Part shown: piece after piece, positions 1 through 9,093 of the stretch
How the letters are laid out: every line of letters starts with the position of its first letter
Position numbering within the stretch: the first letter of the stretch is position 1
Source: Bacillus cereus ATCC 14579
GTDB lineage: Bacteria > Bacillota > Bacilli > Bacillales > Bacillaceae_G
Length of the DNA stretch: 64,000 bases
Reading direction: 5' to 3'
Assembly: GCF_000007825.1 (NCBI RefSeq)
Contig: NC_004722.1
Location: forward strand, 2,272,501 to 2,336,500
Translations under genes and position numbers: made by a program
Notes under the pieces: model-generated
Told to the model about the DNA's origin: nothing
Database searches by the model: none
The model's input: only the letters and a program-made list of their open reading frames with translations

Positions 1-534
1 GGCAATGCGTTATCTGATTTTCGCTCTCAAAAATTAGGTTTCATTTTTCAAGATTTTAATCTACTAGAAAACTTATCAATTTATGAAAATATAGCTTTAC
101 CACTTTCTCTGCAAGGCGTACCATCAAGTGAGATTACTGGAAAGGTAAATGACGTTGCGAAGAAATTAGGAATTACTGAAATTTTAACAAAATATCCAAC
201 TGCTGTTTCTGGTGGACAAAAGCAAAGAACAGCGGCGGCAAGAGCTTTAGTACATAATCCAGCAATTGTATTAGCAGATGAACCGACAGGTGCGCTTGAT
301 AGTAAAAACGCAAAAAGTTTATTAGAAGCAATGCAAGATTTACATGAAAATCACAATGTAAGTATTTTGATGGTTACACATGATGCATTTAGTGCAAGTT
401 ATTGTGAGCGTATTTTATTTATTCAAGATGGTCTTCTTTATAAAGAATTAAATCGTCAAGGCACTAGAGAGAATTTCTATCAAGACATTTTAGGTGTGCT
501 CGCTCATATGGGCTCAGCTGCTGAGTCTAAGTAG
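1..534 (+). CDS. BceA-like ABC transporter ATP-binding protein (5' partial)
   Basis: The frame is open from base 1, so the N-terminus and Walker A lie outside the window. Visible in order are a Q-loop (FIFQDFN), the signature SGGQKQR, a Walker B ending ADEPTGALDS and the switch histidine in MVTHD. This is the MacB/BceA type of ATPase that pairs with an FtsX-like permease. The permease follows after 11 bases, so the two form one operon. In Bacillus such pairs usually detoxify or sense cell-wall peptides (bacitracin type) and work with a two-component system, which would lie upstream if present. The substrate cannot be read from sequence. Confidence 0.93.
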   Translation, partial: GNALSDFRSQKLGFIFQDFNLLENLSIYENIALPLSLQGVPSSEITGKVNDVAKKLGITEILTKYPTAVSGGQKQRTAAARALVHNPAIVLADEPTGALDSKNAKSLLEAMQDLHENHNVSILMVTHDAFSASYCERILFIQDGLLYKELNRQGTRENFYQDILGVLAHMGSAAESK

Positions 535-545
535 GGGGCGAAACT

Positions 546-2426
546 ATGTTATTTAAATTATCACGTCATAGTATGAAAAAAATGTTAAAAGATTATATGG
601 TTTTACTTATTGGCCTCGTTATTAGTATTAGTATTTTCTATATGTTCCAAACGATGGCGATGAATAGCGAATTTACGAAAGATAATAGCCTAATTAGTAG
701 TATTAGACTCGTCTTTTGGGTAAGTGCAATACTATTATCTTTCATTACTGTATTTTATATTATATATGCCAACTCTTTCTTACTCACGTTAAGAAGAAAA
801 GAACTCGGTATGTACATGATGCTTGGTGCAAAAAAGAAAAAAGTAGCACAGTTATTATTTATTGAAACATTCGGTATGGGTATTGTCAGTATTATTATCG
901 GTATTTTAGTAAGGATGTTACTTGCAAGTGTAGCAGGAAACTTTTTAATGAATGGAATGGAAATTTCAGCAAAAGGTAGTTATGCATCTGTATACACACC
1001 AGCAATTTTAGTTACAGCTATTTTCTTCTTAATACTATTTTTCATTACTGGCTTAATGAACAGTGTCCGATTGTTACGTAAAACTGAACTAGAGTTAATT
1101 CGTGAAGATGAAACACTAGATGAAGTGAAGAAAAGTAAAACTCGCATTATTATAATGACAGTACTTGGTGTATTACTAGTAAGTATAGGGTACTATTTTA
1201 TGATCAATGTAAAAATATATGCTGAATTAGGTTTTATTATAGCAACCATCGTTACAACACTTGGAACATATTTTATCTTTAGTTCATTACTCCCATTTTT
1301 TGTGATGAAAATTAAGGGGAATAAAAAACGAAATGAAACTGGTCTAAATAGTTTTACATATGCACAGCTACGCTTTCGAGTAAATAGTTTATCGAGAGTA
1401 TTAGGTACTGTAGCGATGTTAATTGCATTAGGCGCAGGTGCGATGACGGCAGGTATGGCTTTCCAAAAAAATGTAGGTATTATGACAGACTTTTCTCGTG
1501 TATATGATGTTGTAATTCATGATCCGAATGATCAAGACAAAGCTGCCTTAAAAGAAATGGAAATTGTTGAAGAAAGCAAGTACAAATATAAAGTAGATGG
1601 AGAAGCCGTTTATTATTTACGTAACGACTTAACTGCGAAACCACCACTTGTTTCAGACCATTTTGATACAAAAACGTTAAAAGAGCCTGTTCGTAAACGT
1701 GTGACTGAACCTTTAACAGAACCTGTATATTCAGCTTTAGAGGCTCCTGAATTAGCAAAATTCCCTCGTATGCCAAAGGATTGGGAAGACGCAGTTGTAA
1801 GAGAGATACAAATTACGCATAATCAATTTAACGGAAAACCAGTAAGAATTGCAGACGAAGAGCATTATAAAGGAATTCAAGGAACAGAACACACTGTAAC
1901 ATTAGCAAAAGTAGATGATATGAAAAAATATAAACCGTTATTGATCGAAATAGACAAGAGACAAAAAGCACAAATTGAAAAAGCAACAGGTGAAAAGGTA
2001 GACTTATTTACGAAAATGACAATTTATCAGTTTATGAACAGCTTCATGAGCGGAACAATGTTTATGGGATTTTTCCTCGGAATTGCCTTTTTAGCAATGA
2101 TGGCAAGTTCCCTTATGTTCAAGATATTAACAGGTGCTTCTCGCGACATACGCCGTTATGAAATGTTACGAAAAATTGGTGTGAGACGCAGTATGCTAAC
2201 GAAAAGTATATATAAAGAAATTTCATATTTATTTATCTTCCCAGCAATCATTGGCATTTCTCACGTTTTAGTAGGGCTTAACTTATTCAGCTTTATATTA
2301 GTTGACCCGTTTGTAAAAGTGTGGGTGCCAATTGGGATATTCTTAGTCATTTATTTCATCTATTACTGGATAACTGTTCAACTTTATAAAGGTATGGTAA
2401 TGCCGAAAGAAGAGGTAGCTAAATAG
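546..2426 (+). CDS. BceB-like FtsX-family ABC permease
   Basis: This 626-residue membrane protein has the BceB layout: a first TM near residue 20, a TM pair around 50-75 and 100-125, more TMs to about 290, a large extracytoplasmic domain at roughly 310-510, and terminal TMs. The long outer domain between TM7 and TM8 is the family's peptide-sensing part. The start ATG has GGGGGCG 4-11 bases upstream. It is translated with the ATPase before it and ends at a clear hairpin terminator. Function as a peptide-antibiotic resistance permease comes from family knowledge; the substrate is unknown. Confidence 0.9.
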   Translation: MLFKLSRHSMKKMLKDYMVLLIGLVISISIFYMFQTMAMNSEFTKDNSLISSIRLVFWVSAILLSFITVFYIIYANSFLLTLRRKELGMYMMLGAKKKKVAQLLFIETFGMGIVSIIIGILVRMLLASVAGNFLMNGMEISAKGSYASVYTPAILVTAIFFLILFFITGLMNSVRLLRKTELELIREDETLDEVKKSKTRIIIMTVLGVLLVSIGYYFMINVKIYAELGFIIATIVTTLGTYFIFSSLLPFFVMKIKGNKKRNETGLNSFTYAQLRFRVNSLSRVLGTVAMLIALGAGAMTAGMAFQKNVGIMTDFSRVYDVVIHDPNDQDKAALKEMEIVEESKYKYKVDGEAVYYLRNDLTAKPPLVSDHFDTKTLKEPVRKRVTEPLTEPVYSALEAPELAKFPRMPKDWEDAVVREIQITHNQFNGKPVRIADEEHYKGIQGTEHTVTLAKVDDMKKYKPLLIEIDKRQKAQIEKATGEKVDLFTKMTIYQFMNSFMSGTMFMGFFLGIAFLAMMASSLMFKILTGASRDIRRYEMLRKIGVRRSMLTKSIYKEISYLFIFPAIIGISHVLVGLNLFSFILVDPFVKVWVPIGIFLVIYFIYYWITVQLYKGMVMPKEEVAK

Positions 2427-2432
2427 TTTATG

Positions 2433-2470
2433 AAAAGAGTCCTTGTGTTGAGAATAAGGGCTCTTTTTTT
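2433..2470 (+). terminator. Terminator of bceAB-like operon
   Basis: A hairpin with arms AAAAGAGTCCTT and AAGGGCTCTTTTT (one mismatch) is followed by a T-run just after the permease stop. Confidence 0.85.
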
Positions 2471-2578
2471 ATGTTTTTTATTAAGAAGGAAAAGATTGGA
2501 TAATGGTCGAAAAATATAATTTAACTTCCAATAAATGACTAAAACAATACTATTTTGTCGAGAGAAAGGATACGAAGT

Positions 2579-3372
2579 ATGAAAGAAATGCTATAGTTAT
2601 TTCGCAACAAAGTGTATGCACGTTTTTTTCTAGCAAATATTTTAGAGCGACTCGGTTCTATGATTGCTGGAATTTCTTTAATGTTTTATTTGCTAGATCA
2701 ATACGGAAAACAACCAGTTTACGCAACGATGACACAAATTATGATTGCATTACCTGCATTAATCTTTTTTCTATTAGTAGGGACAGTAGTGAATCGTTTT
2801 GATAGACAACGTATATGTACAGTAAGTAACATATGTTGTTCGCTCTGTAATATTGGAATCCTAATTTCGCTTTATTACGGGATGATTATACTTGTCTTTA
2901 TATTTTTATTTTTGGAAAATGCATGTATACAATTTTTCTCTCCATCAGAACAATCGATGATACAGGGAGTAGTTGAATCAGACCAATACGGTGCAGCAGC
3001 GGGTATTAATCAAATGGTAAATAGTTTGTATGCTTTGTTTGGTGTAGGAATTGCAACGATGGTGTACTGGACTTTTGGAATTTATGGGAGCATTTTAGTA
3101 AATACACTTACTTTTATTACGAGTGGTATTTTGATTCAAACGATCTCCATTCCAGAAAAAGTTCGTGTACCAAATGGTAGAACAAAATGGAAAGAAGTTA
3201 ATTTGAAGATGTTAATAACAGAGTTTAAAGAAGGGATTAGGTATATATACCAAAATGAAACTTTAAAAAAATTACTTTTGGGATTTATCGTGTTTGGTTG
3301 ATTATTTTTTGTTACGTGTTTATTCCAAGCTATTTTACTAAGTGGGAAAAAGCGAATTCAAGGTATGGTTGA
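2579..3372 (+). pseudogene. Decayed MFS transporter
   Basis: ATG 2579 follows AAAGGA, but codon 6 is TAG (2594-2596). After it the frame is open and reads as the N-terminal half of a major facilitator: TMs, then a loop with NRFDRQR at the position of the MFS loop 2-3 motif. A second in-frame stop (TGA, 3299-3301) follows GFIVFG. Just beyond, a different frame reads FIPSYFTKW and NSRYG, which looks like MFS continuation after a frameshift. The C-terminal half expected of a protein of about 400 residues is gone. GTG 2612 could restart a 229-residue product but has no ribosome binding site. Two nonsense codons, a shift and a deletion argue that the gene is dead. Confidence 0.8.
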
Positions 3373-3419
3373 AGAGGTTTGTTTTTTTCTGAATATTCTT
3401 TTTTAAAGGGGTAATAGTT

Positions 3420-4286
3420 ATGTTGATGCGAACTGCTAAGTGGTGTGGGATTACTTGTTTACAATTATTCGCTGCAATTCTATGTATAATCTGTTTAGGT
3501 GCGCTCCCTCGATTATTTAAGGGATTACAAATTGATTTAATTGGTTTTTGGAACACGATTGTGTTTATTGGAGGAAAGTTACTCCAACCTTGGGAAATTA
3601 CATATGGATTTCGAGATTCGAGGAAATTATTTCCGCAAATATGGATTCATTATTTAGAGACAATGTTTGTATTTATTTCGGCATTTTTACTGTCATTACT
3701 TATTGCGTATGTTCTCGTTGTGTGGGTATTACAACGGTCTCAATCAAAGCAACGAATGTGGAATGGGATTTTTGTTGTACTTGAAAGCATCCCAGATATT
3801 TTAATAATTTTATTATCGCAACTTCTAGTCGTAATAATCTTTCAAAAGACAGGCTTTATGCCAGTAAAACTAGCGGGGATTGGGGAGGAAAGGGCTCGCC
3901 TATTGCCAATAATATGTCTAACTTTGCCTACAACACTATTATTTATTAAGCTACTACTATTACGTTTCAGAGAAGAATTAGAGAAAGATTATAGTATATT
4001 TGCTAAAAGTAAAGGACTTAGTTTACGACATATGTTAACAAATCATATTTCAAGAAATGTTTTGTTAACAACAATCTATTATGCAAAAACAAATATTTTA
4101 TTTATGTTATCAAATTTATATATTATTGAATGGATATTTAATACGTACGGTATGTTTGTTTTTGTAAAAGAAAATTCGAAATTAGAAATATTTACAGTAA
4201 GTTTAATTATATTATACGTACCGCTTTTTATACTATTTCGTTTATTACATACGTTTTTACAAAATGTAATAAAGGAGCGTGTTTAG
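3420..4286 (+). CDS. ABC permease, DppB/OppB type
   Basis: This 288-residue membrane protein has about six TMs and the binding-protein-dependent permease fold of peptide/nickel importers. The EAA-like loop region (FREELEKDYSIFAKSKGLS, about residues 180-200) is in the usual place. AAAGGGG precedes the ATG at 3420. Its stop overlaps the ribosome binding region of the next permease, so the two are coupled. No ATPase or solute-binding protein gene lies nearby, so the transporter must borrow them or be incomplete. The substrate (peptide or metal) is not determinable. Confidence 0.82.
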   Translation: MLMRTAKWCGITCLQLFAAILCIICLGALPRLFKGLQIDLIGFWNTIVFIGGKLLQPWEITYGFRDSRKLFPQIWIHYLETMFVFISAFLLSLLIAYVLVVWVLQRSQSKQRMWNGIFVVLESIPDILIILLSQLLVVIIFQKTGFMPVKLAGIGEERARLLPIICLTLPTTLLFIKLLLLRFREELEKDYSIFAKSKGLSLRHMLTNHISRNVLLTTIYYAKTNILFMLSNLYIIEWIFNTYGMFVFVKENSKLEIFTVSLIILYVPLFILFRLLHTFLQNVIKERV

Positions 4287-4287
4287 C

Positions 4288-5289
4288 ATGTGGCAAGTTG
4301 TAAAAAGAGATGTGAGATTTTGGTTTGGTGTTACTTTTTTAAGCGTACTTATGATTGTTAGTATTGGAAATACTTTATTTTTCGATGGGAATATCCGTGA
4401 ACTTACGATGATGTATAACGAAAAAGGAGAACTAGAGGCTGCTCCATTTTCACCGTCGAATAAATTTTGGTTCGGTAGTGATGAGAAAGGACGCGATCTT
4501 TTCCAGCTAATAATAGAAGGAGCGAAATGGACAGTTGGTGCGAGCGTAATTATAGCGATTCTACGAGTTATAGTTGGAGGAGGTATTGGTTTGCTTCTTG
4601 GTATGTATAGCAAACGTTCTTTTCCAGTTATAGCATCTTTTTTTGATCCGTTCAGCATTGTACCTATGGTTATGATTTCTTTTTTTGTGTTAAAGGAAGT
4701 TTTAGTGTTTGAAAATGGGACAGTACCAGAGCCGTTTCATTTAAGGGTAATATTTCAAATGGTTATCCTTACATGTTTAGCGGTACCAACAATTATGTTA
4801 TATACAGCGCAGGAAGTCCGTCGGATAAAAAGAGAAGAATTTATGATGGCAGCAACTGTGCTTGGGGGCAGTAAATGGCATAGAGTGAAAAATCACGTAT
4901 GGCCACACGTATTACCATCATTTTTTTTACTTGTTGCTCAACAATTTGTGAGTACTTTATTACTTCTCTTGCATCTTGGCTTGTTAGAGTTATTTTTTGG
5001 CGGAACAATTATCTTTGGTACAGAGGCAGATAGTGTAACAAAAGAATGGACCGGCCTAATTGGTCAAAACTTCCGTCATTTAACTACTCATACATGGATT
5101 GTACTTATACCGATTGCTTTTTATAGTATGACAATTTTAGCTGGAAATCTAATTAGTAATAGCATGCAAGATGCGATTAAGTTAGGAAATGTGAGAAAGC
5201 TAGAGAGGGAAAGTAAAGAATTACAAGTAGAGAAACAAGTACAACTAACTATGGATGACTTTTCTTTTTATAGAGAGATACAAAAATAA
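4288..5289 (+). CDS. ABC permease, DppC/OppC type
   Basis: This partner of the preceding permease is 333 residues when started at ATG 4288, which GGAG (4274-4277) precedes by 10 bases. An in-frame GTG at 4279 lies too close to that site. The short N-terminal TM and extracytoplasmic segment holding FWFGSDEKGRDLF match the DppC-family signature (fGTDxxGRD). The EAA loop reads RREEFMMAATVLGGS-like near residue 180. The C-terminal tail of about 40 charged residues is cytoplasmic. It ends at a strong bidirectional terminator. Confidence 0.85.
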   Translation: MWQVVKRDVRFWFGVTFLSVLMIVSIGNTLFFDGNIRELTMMYNEKGELEAAPFSPSNKFWFGSDEKGRDLFQLIIEGAKWTVGASVIIAILRVIVGGGIGLLLGMYSKRSFPVIASFFDPFSIVPMVMISFFVLKEVLVFENGTVPEPFHLRVIFQMVILTCLAVPTIMLYTAQEVRRIKREEFMMAATVLGGSKWHRVKNHVWPHVLPSFFLLVAQQFVSTLLLLLHLGLLELFFGGTIIFGTEADSVTKEWTGLIGQNFRHLTTHTWIVLIPIAFYSMTILAGNLISNSMQDAIKLGNVRKLERESKELQVEKQVQLTMDDFSFYREIQK

Positions 5290-5330
5290 AAAAGATAGCT
5301 GAAGACAAATTGTTTTCAGCTATCTTTTTT
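5287..5330. terminator. Bidirectional terminator
   Basis: The arms AAAAAAGATAGCTGAA and TTCAGCTATCTTTTTT are perfect complements. The hairpin lies between the convergent DppC-like permease and the TPP enzyme. Confidence 0.9.
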
Positions 5331-5333
5331 CGC

Positions 5334-7034
5334 TTAAAGTGGTGGTAAATCAATCTTACCTTCTTCAAATAATTCTTTTATCATATGTTTCGTATAACCA
5401 GCGGCTTGACCAAATGTGATTTTTGCTGGCATTGGTGCTTCGTTAGCATCTACAACTACATCAATAATACATGGTTTATTTTGTTTTACTGCATTTTGGA
5501 AAGCGGGAAGTAGTTCATCTAAATTCTCAACACGGTATCCAATACCTCCACACGCCTCTGCATATTTTGCAAAATCAGGGTTCGTTAAGTCTGTTTCGAA
5601 TTCGATATTACCCATAACTTCTTGCTCGAATTTAATCATCGCAATTTTATTATTGTTTAATACGACGACAACGATTGGTAATTTATATTTTACAGCTGTT
5701 ACGAAGTCATTCATCGTCATTCCAAATCCGCCATCACCACAAACTGCAAATACTTGTTTATCCGGGAATGCAATTTTTCCAGCAAGAGCACCAGGTAAAC
5801 CGCAACCAAGTGTTGCGAGCCAGCTAGAAATGACAAATTGCTGGTTTGTCATACGGAAGTGTCTTGCGGTCCATACTGTTACATTTCCGACATCGACTGA
5901 TAGAATTGCGTCATCATGTGCTACTTGCTGCAGAGCATGCATAACGCGTTGTGGTTTAATTGGAATGGAAGAGTCTTCTTCTTGATCGTGTAATTTTTCT
6001 TCCCACTTTTTCATCATTTCTTGGTGATGTTCTAAGAAGGAATGGTCTGTGTGTTCTTCAACATTTTCAATTAACCATCGTAATGTTTTATCAGCATCAC
6101 CAGCTAAACCAATATCTGTCGCATAACGTTTCCCGATTTGGGCAGGATCTGTATCGATATGAATTGTTTTTGCTTTTTCAGGTAAGAAGCCGGTGAACGG
6201 ATAAGAAGTACCGACCATAATTAAAGTATCTGCATGCTTCATTGCTTCATAAGAAGGTTTCGTGCCAATCAATCCTAATCCACCAATACAAAGAGGGTGT
6301 TCATCAGGAATAATTCCTTTAGCTGGCAATGTAAGTACGATTGGAGCACCAATATGTTCTGCCAATGCAAGTAAAGATTCTCTCGCATGTTTCGTACCTT
6401 TTCCAGCTAAAATAACAGGCTTTTTCGCTTCAGTAATTGCGAGTTTTGCAGCATCTAAATCTTCTTCTTGAGGAAATAAATCAGGTAATGTAAAGGAAGT
6501 ATTTGTAACTCGAGCACCACTTTTTACTTCGAATTTCGGAACATCATCAGGAATTGTAAGAACAGAGACCCCTTTTTTCGTATAAGCCATTCGAATCGCT
6601 TGATTCACGACAGCAGGTAGCTGTTCTGCTGACATAATACGCTGGTTATAAACCGCAACATCATCAAACATTCTTTCTAAATTTACTTCTTGGAAAAAGT
6701 CCGTTCCAAGTAAATCGGTTTCTACTTGACCTGAAATTGCTAGAACAGGGGCTTTATCGAGTTTCGCATCATATAAACCATTTAATAAATGAATAGCACC
6801 AGGTCCTGCAATTGCCATACAAACGCCAAGTTTTCCTGTTAATTTTGCATAGGCAGCCGCTGCTAATGCACCAGCTTCTTCATGGCGAACTTGAATGAAT
6901 TTAATTTTATCTTGTTTTTTTCTTAAAGCTTCAATGATAGAATTGATGGAATCTCCAGGCATACCGTATATGTGTTCTACTCCCCAGTCAATTAATAAAT
7001 CAACTAATGCTTCACTGGCTGTTTTCCCAAACAT
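5334..7034 (-). CDS. Pyruvate-oxidase-like TPP-dependent enzyme (YdaP/PoxB type)
   Basis: This 566-residue protein has the three-domain acetolactate synthase / pyruvate oxidase layout. The N-terminal TPP-binding PYR domain carries the catalytic glutamate in RHEEAGALAAAAY. A central nucleotide-binding domain follows. The C-terminal PP domain has the GDGG...N thiamine diphosphate motif (CGDGGFGMTMND, then LNNN). Full length with AGGAGGAACACTT before the ATG. It resembles B. subtilis YdaP, a stress-induced enzyme annotated as pyruvate oxidase. The alternatives (acetolactate synthase, other 2-oxoacid decarboxylase) are less likely because it stands alone without an ilvN-like regulatory subunit. 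It is monocistronic. Confidence 0.88.
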   Translation of the reverse strand: MFGKTASEALVDLLIDWGVEHIYGMPGDSINSIIEALRKKQDKIKFIQVRHEEAGALAAAAYAKLTGKLGVCMAIAGPGAIHLLNGLYDAKLDKAPVLAISGQVETDLLGTDFFQEVNLERMFDDVAVYNQRIMSAEQLPAVVNQAIRMAYTKKGVSVLTIPDDVPKFEVKSGARVTNTSFTLPDLFPQEEDLDAAKLAITEAKKPVILAGKGTKHARESLLALAEHIGAPIVLTLPAKGIIPDEHPLCIGGLGLIGTKPSYEAMKHADTLIMVGTSYPFTGFLPEKAKTIHIDTDPAQIGKRYATDIGLAGDADKTLRWLIENVEEHTDHSFLEHHQEMMKKWEEKLHDQEEDSSIPIKPQRVMHALQQVAHDDAILSVDVGNVTVWTARHFRMTNQQFVISSWLATLGCGLPGALAGKIAFPDKQVFAVCGDGGFGMTMNDFVTAVKYKLPIVVVVLNNNKIAMIKFEQEVMGNIEFETDLTNPDFAKYAEACGGIGYRVENLDELLPAFQNAVKQNKPCIIDVVVDANEAPMPAKITFGQAAGYTKHMIKELFEEGKIDLPPL

Positions 7035-7170
7035 AAGTGTTCCTCCTTATAATAGGTAGATAACATTATGTTTTGGATAAAAAGGAAAAATATACAAATA
7101 AGAAAATTTATCTGGTTATTTGTAATCTAAGAATCAGTGTGGGAGGAACAAAAGTTTTACTTTAGCAACT

Positions 7171-7908
7171 TTAATGATGACCAGCGAATAAAGTGAACAC
7201 TGTTATTAGTAAAAAACCACTAGTCGCCCACATTAGAAATGTAAGGAAAGAGAGCTGTTTCTTAGCTTTCCAAAGCATTTCATGAATTGTGACATATCCA
7301 AGTGAACCAATAGCACTTCCCATAATGAGCCCTTGCAGGTCAACAGCTTTTCCTTCCATCAAAATGCCAAAAACTGTGCCAGTACCGAGAATAAGCGAAA
7401 GTAATAAAGTCGTTAATAAAAAGGAAATATATTTATGTTTTGTAAAAAGAAATGGAATAATTAAAGCTAATCCTTCTGGAATATGGTGAACGACAATTGC
7501 TATTAAAAAGGGAATGGCAGAGTCATTATGATTTATAAAAGCTGTACCTAACGCAAATCCACTAGGTATATTATGAATAAATATAGCGAAAGAGAGAAAA
7601 AGGAAGGTTTGCCATGCTTGTTGATCTTTTTTATGTATCATTGGATGGTGACAATAGTTATCTAATAAGCTCATAACTAAAATACCGATGGCTATACCAA
7701 GTATAGGCCCAATCATTTCGTAGCTTGAAAATGTTTCAGGAATAATTTCAAGGGATAAAAGCCCAAGTAAAATTCCGCCACATAATGCGTATAAACGATG
7801 CATCTTTTCTTCAATGAGTTGGCGTGTTGCTACTCCAACAGCACCGCCTAATAGTAATCCACCAAATGAAAAAAACGTAACAATCATTGGAATCCATAAT
7901 CGTTCCAT
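7171..7908 (-). CDS. ZIP-family divalent metal transporter
   Basis: This integral membrane protein has about eight TMs and two histidine-bearing helices typical of ZIP proteins: HNIPSGFALG (TM4) and HHIPEGLAL (TM5), which form the metal site. A histidine-rich loop (NYCHHPMIH) lies before TM4. I prefer the ATG at 7908 (MERLWIP), because GGAG sits 9 bases upstream; an upstream GTG (7932) would place that site inside the gene. It probably imports zinc, iron or manganese across the cytoplasmic membrane. Confidence 0.87.
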   Translation of the reverse strand: MERLWIPMIVTFFSFGGLLLGGAVGVATRQLIEEKMHRLYALCGGILLGLLSLEIIPETFSSYEMIGPILGIAIGILVMSLLDNYCHHPMIHKKDQQAWQTFLFLSFAIFIHNIPSGFALGTAFINHNDSAIPFLIAIVVHHIPEGLALIIPFLFTKHKYISFLLTTLLLSLILGTGTVFGILMEGKAVDLQGLIMGSAIGSLGYVTIHEMLWKAKKQLSFLTFLMWATSGFLLITVFTLFAGHH

Positions 7909-8062
7909 AGTATCACACTCCGATTCTTCCACTTATTTTTAGCTTACGAAAAGGAAAGTTAGAATAGTCCAAGTAATTGTGTTTGAGTATAGAGAAAAAA
8001 GTAGTGATTCGTTATAATCTATATATTAAACTTAAGTGAGGAAATGAAAAGGGGAATTGGTT

Positions 8063-8929
8063 ATGCAACAAATTAAAAAAATAGGAAACTCATTTTGGTA
8101 TATGACACCTGTTTCTGAAACAGATAGACCTATCTTAGGAATGGTCGTTGGACAAGAAAAAACGTTAATGATTGATGCAGGGAATTCAGAAGAACATGCA
8201 CAATTATTTTTAGAAATGTTAAAAGAACAAAATGTATCGAATCCAGATTTCGTAGCACTAACCCATTGGCATTGGGATCATATTTTTGGATTGCCTGTAC
8301 TACAAGATGCATTGTCTATTGCACATTCTGAAACGAAAAAAGAGATGCGTACACTTGTTTCTTATGAATGGACAGATGAAGCTTTGGACGCACGCGTAAA
8401 AGAGGGTACTGAAATTGCATTTTGTGCGGATTGCATAAAAAAAGAGTTTGAAGAAAAAGCGAGAAATATTAACATTATTCCTCCGACCTTAACGTTCCAG
8501 AATCAAATGGAATTAGATCTTGGTGAAGTGACATGCGTGTTAAAACATGTGGGCGGAGATCATGCACATGATTCAGTTGTTATTTACGTGAAAGAAGAAA
8601 AGATATTATTTTTAGGAGACTGTATATATGCAGATATTTTTTCTTCGAAGTGGAACTATACGACGAAAAGAACGTTTGCATTAATAGATGAATTAGAAAA
8701 ATTTGATGCTGAGACATATATTCTTTCTCATGGGGAAGCGATAAATCGAGAGGAGTTTTTACAAGAGATTCGCATGTTAAAAGCAGTAGGAACTTATACA
8801 GAAGCTCATAAGGGCGATGAAGAGAAGATAAAGGCAGCGTATAAACAAGAACTAGATAGAGAATTAAATGAAGATGAGTTAGAAACAATAACTTATTTTG
8901 TCAATGGTTATGAAATGAATAATCAATAA
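8063..8929 (+). CDS. Metallo-beta-lactamase-fold hydrolase
   Basis: This 288-residue protein has the MBL motif H-W-H-W-D-H at residues 68-73. Further metal ligands are likely in HVGGDHAHDS (about 162-170), LFLGDC (about 190) and the late ILSHGEAI. ATG 8063 is preceded by AAGGGG at 8 bases, so the upstream TTG 8057 is rejected. It is a soluble enzyme whose substrate cannot be named. It is monocistronic and ends at a perfect terminator. Confidence 0.88.
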   Translation: MQQIKKIGNSFWYMTPVSETDRPILGMVVGQEKTLMIDAGNSEEHAQLFLEMLKEQNVSNPDFVALTHWHWDHIFGLPVLQDALSIAHSETKKEMRTLVSYEWTDEALDARVKEGTEIAFCADCIKKEFEEKARNINIIPPTLTFQNQMELDLGEVTCVLKHVGGDHAHDSVVIYVKEEKILFLGDCIYADIFSSKWNYTTKRTFALIDELEKFDAETYILSHGEAINREEFLQEIRMLKAVGTYTEAHKGDEEKIKAAYKQELDRELNEDELETITYFVNGYEMNNQ

Positions 8930-8963
8930 GACACTACATTAATCCAATATAATTAAATTGCAC

Positions 8964-8998
8964 AAAAAGAGTATTGAAATTTAATTCAATACTCTTTT
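8964..8998 (+). terminator. Terminator of MBL hydrolase
   Basis: Perfect palindrome with arms AAAAGAGTATTGAA and TTCAATACTCTTTT. Confidence 0.85.
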
Positions 8999-9093
8999 CA
9001 ATAGTTAAATATGTAGTTTCAACTAAATTCTAAATATAGGGGTTCATCGTCTGAAGTGATTTTATTCTATTTATTTTTCGTATAGATAGTGGT

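Noticed and set aside
2612..3301. Treating the MFS fragment as an intact short gene from GTG 2612
   Set aside because: No ribosome site at that GTG, a proper start with site lies upstream before the TAG, and the C-terminal half is missing.
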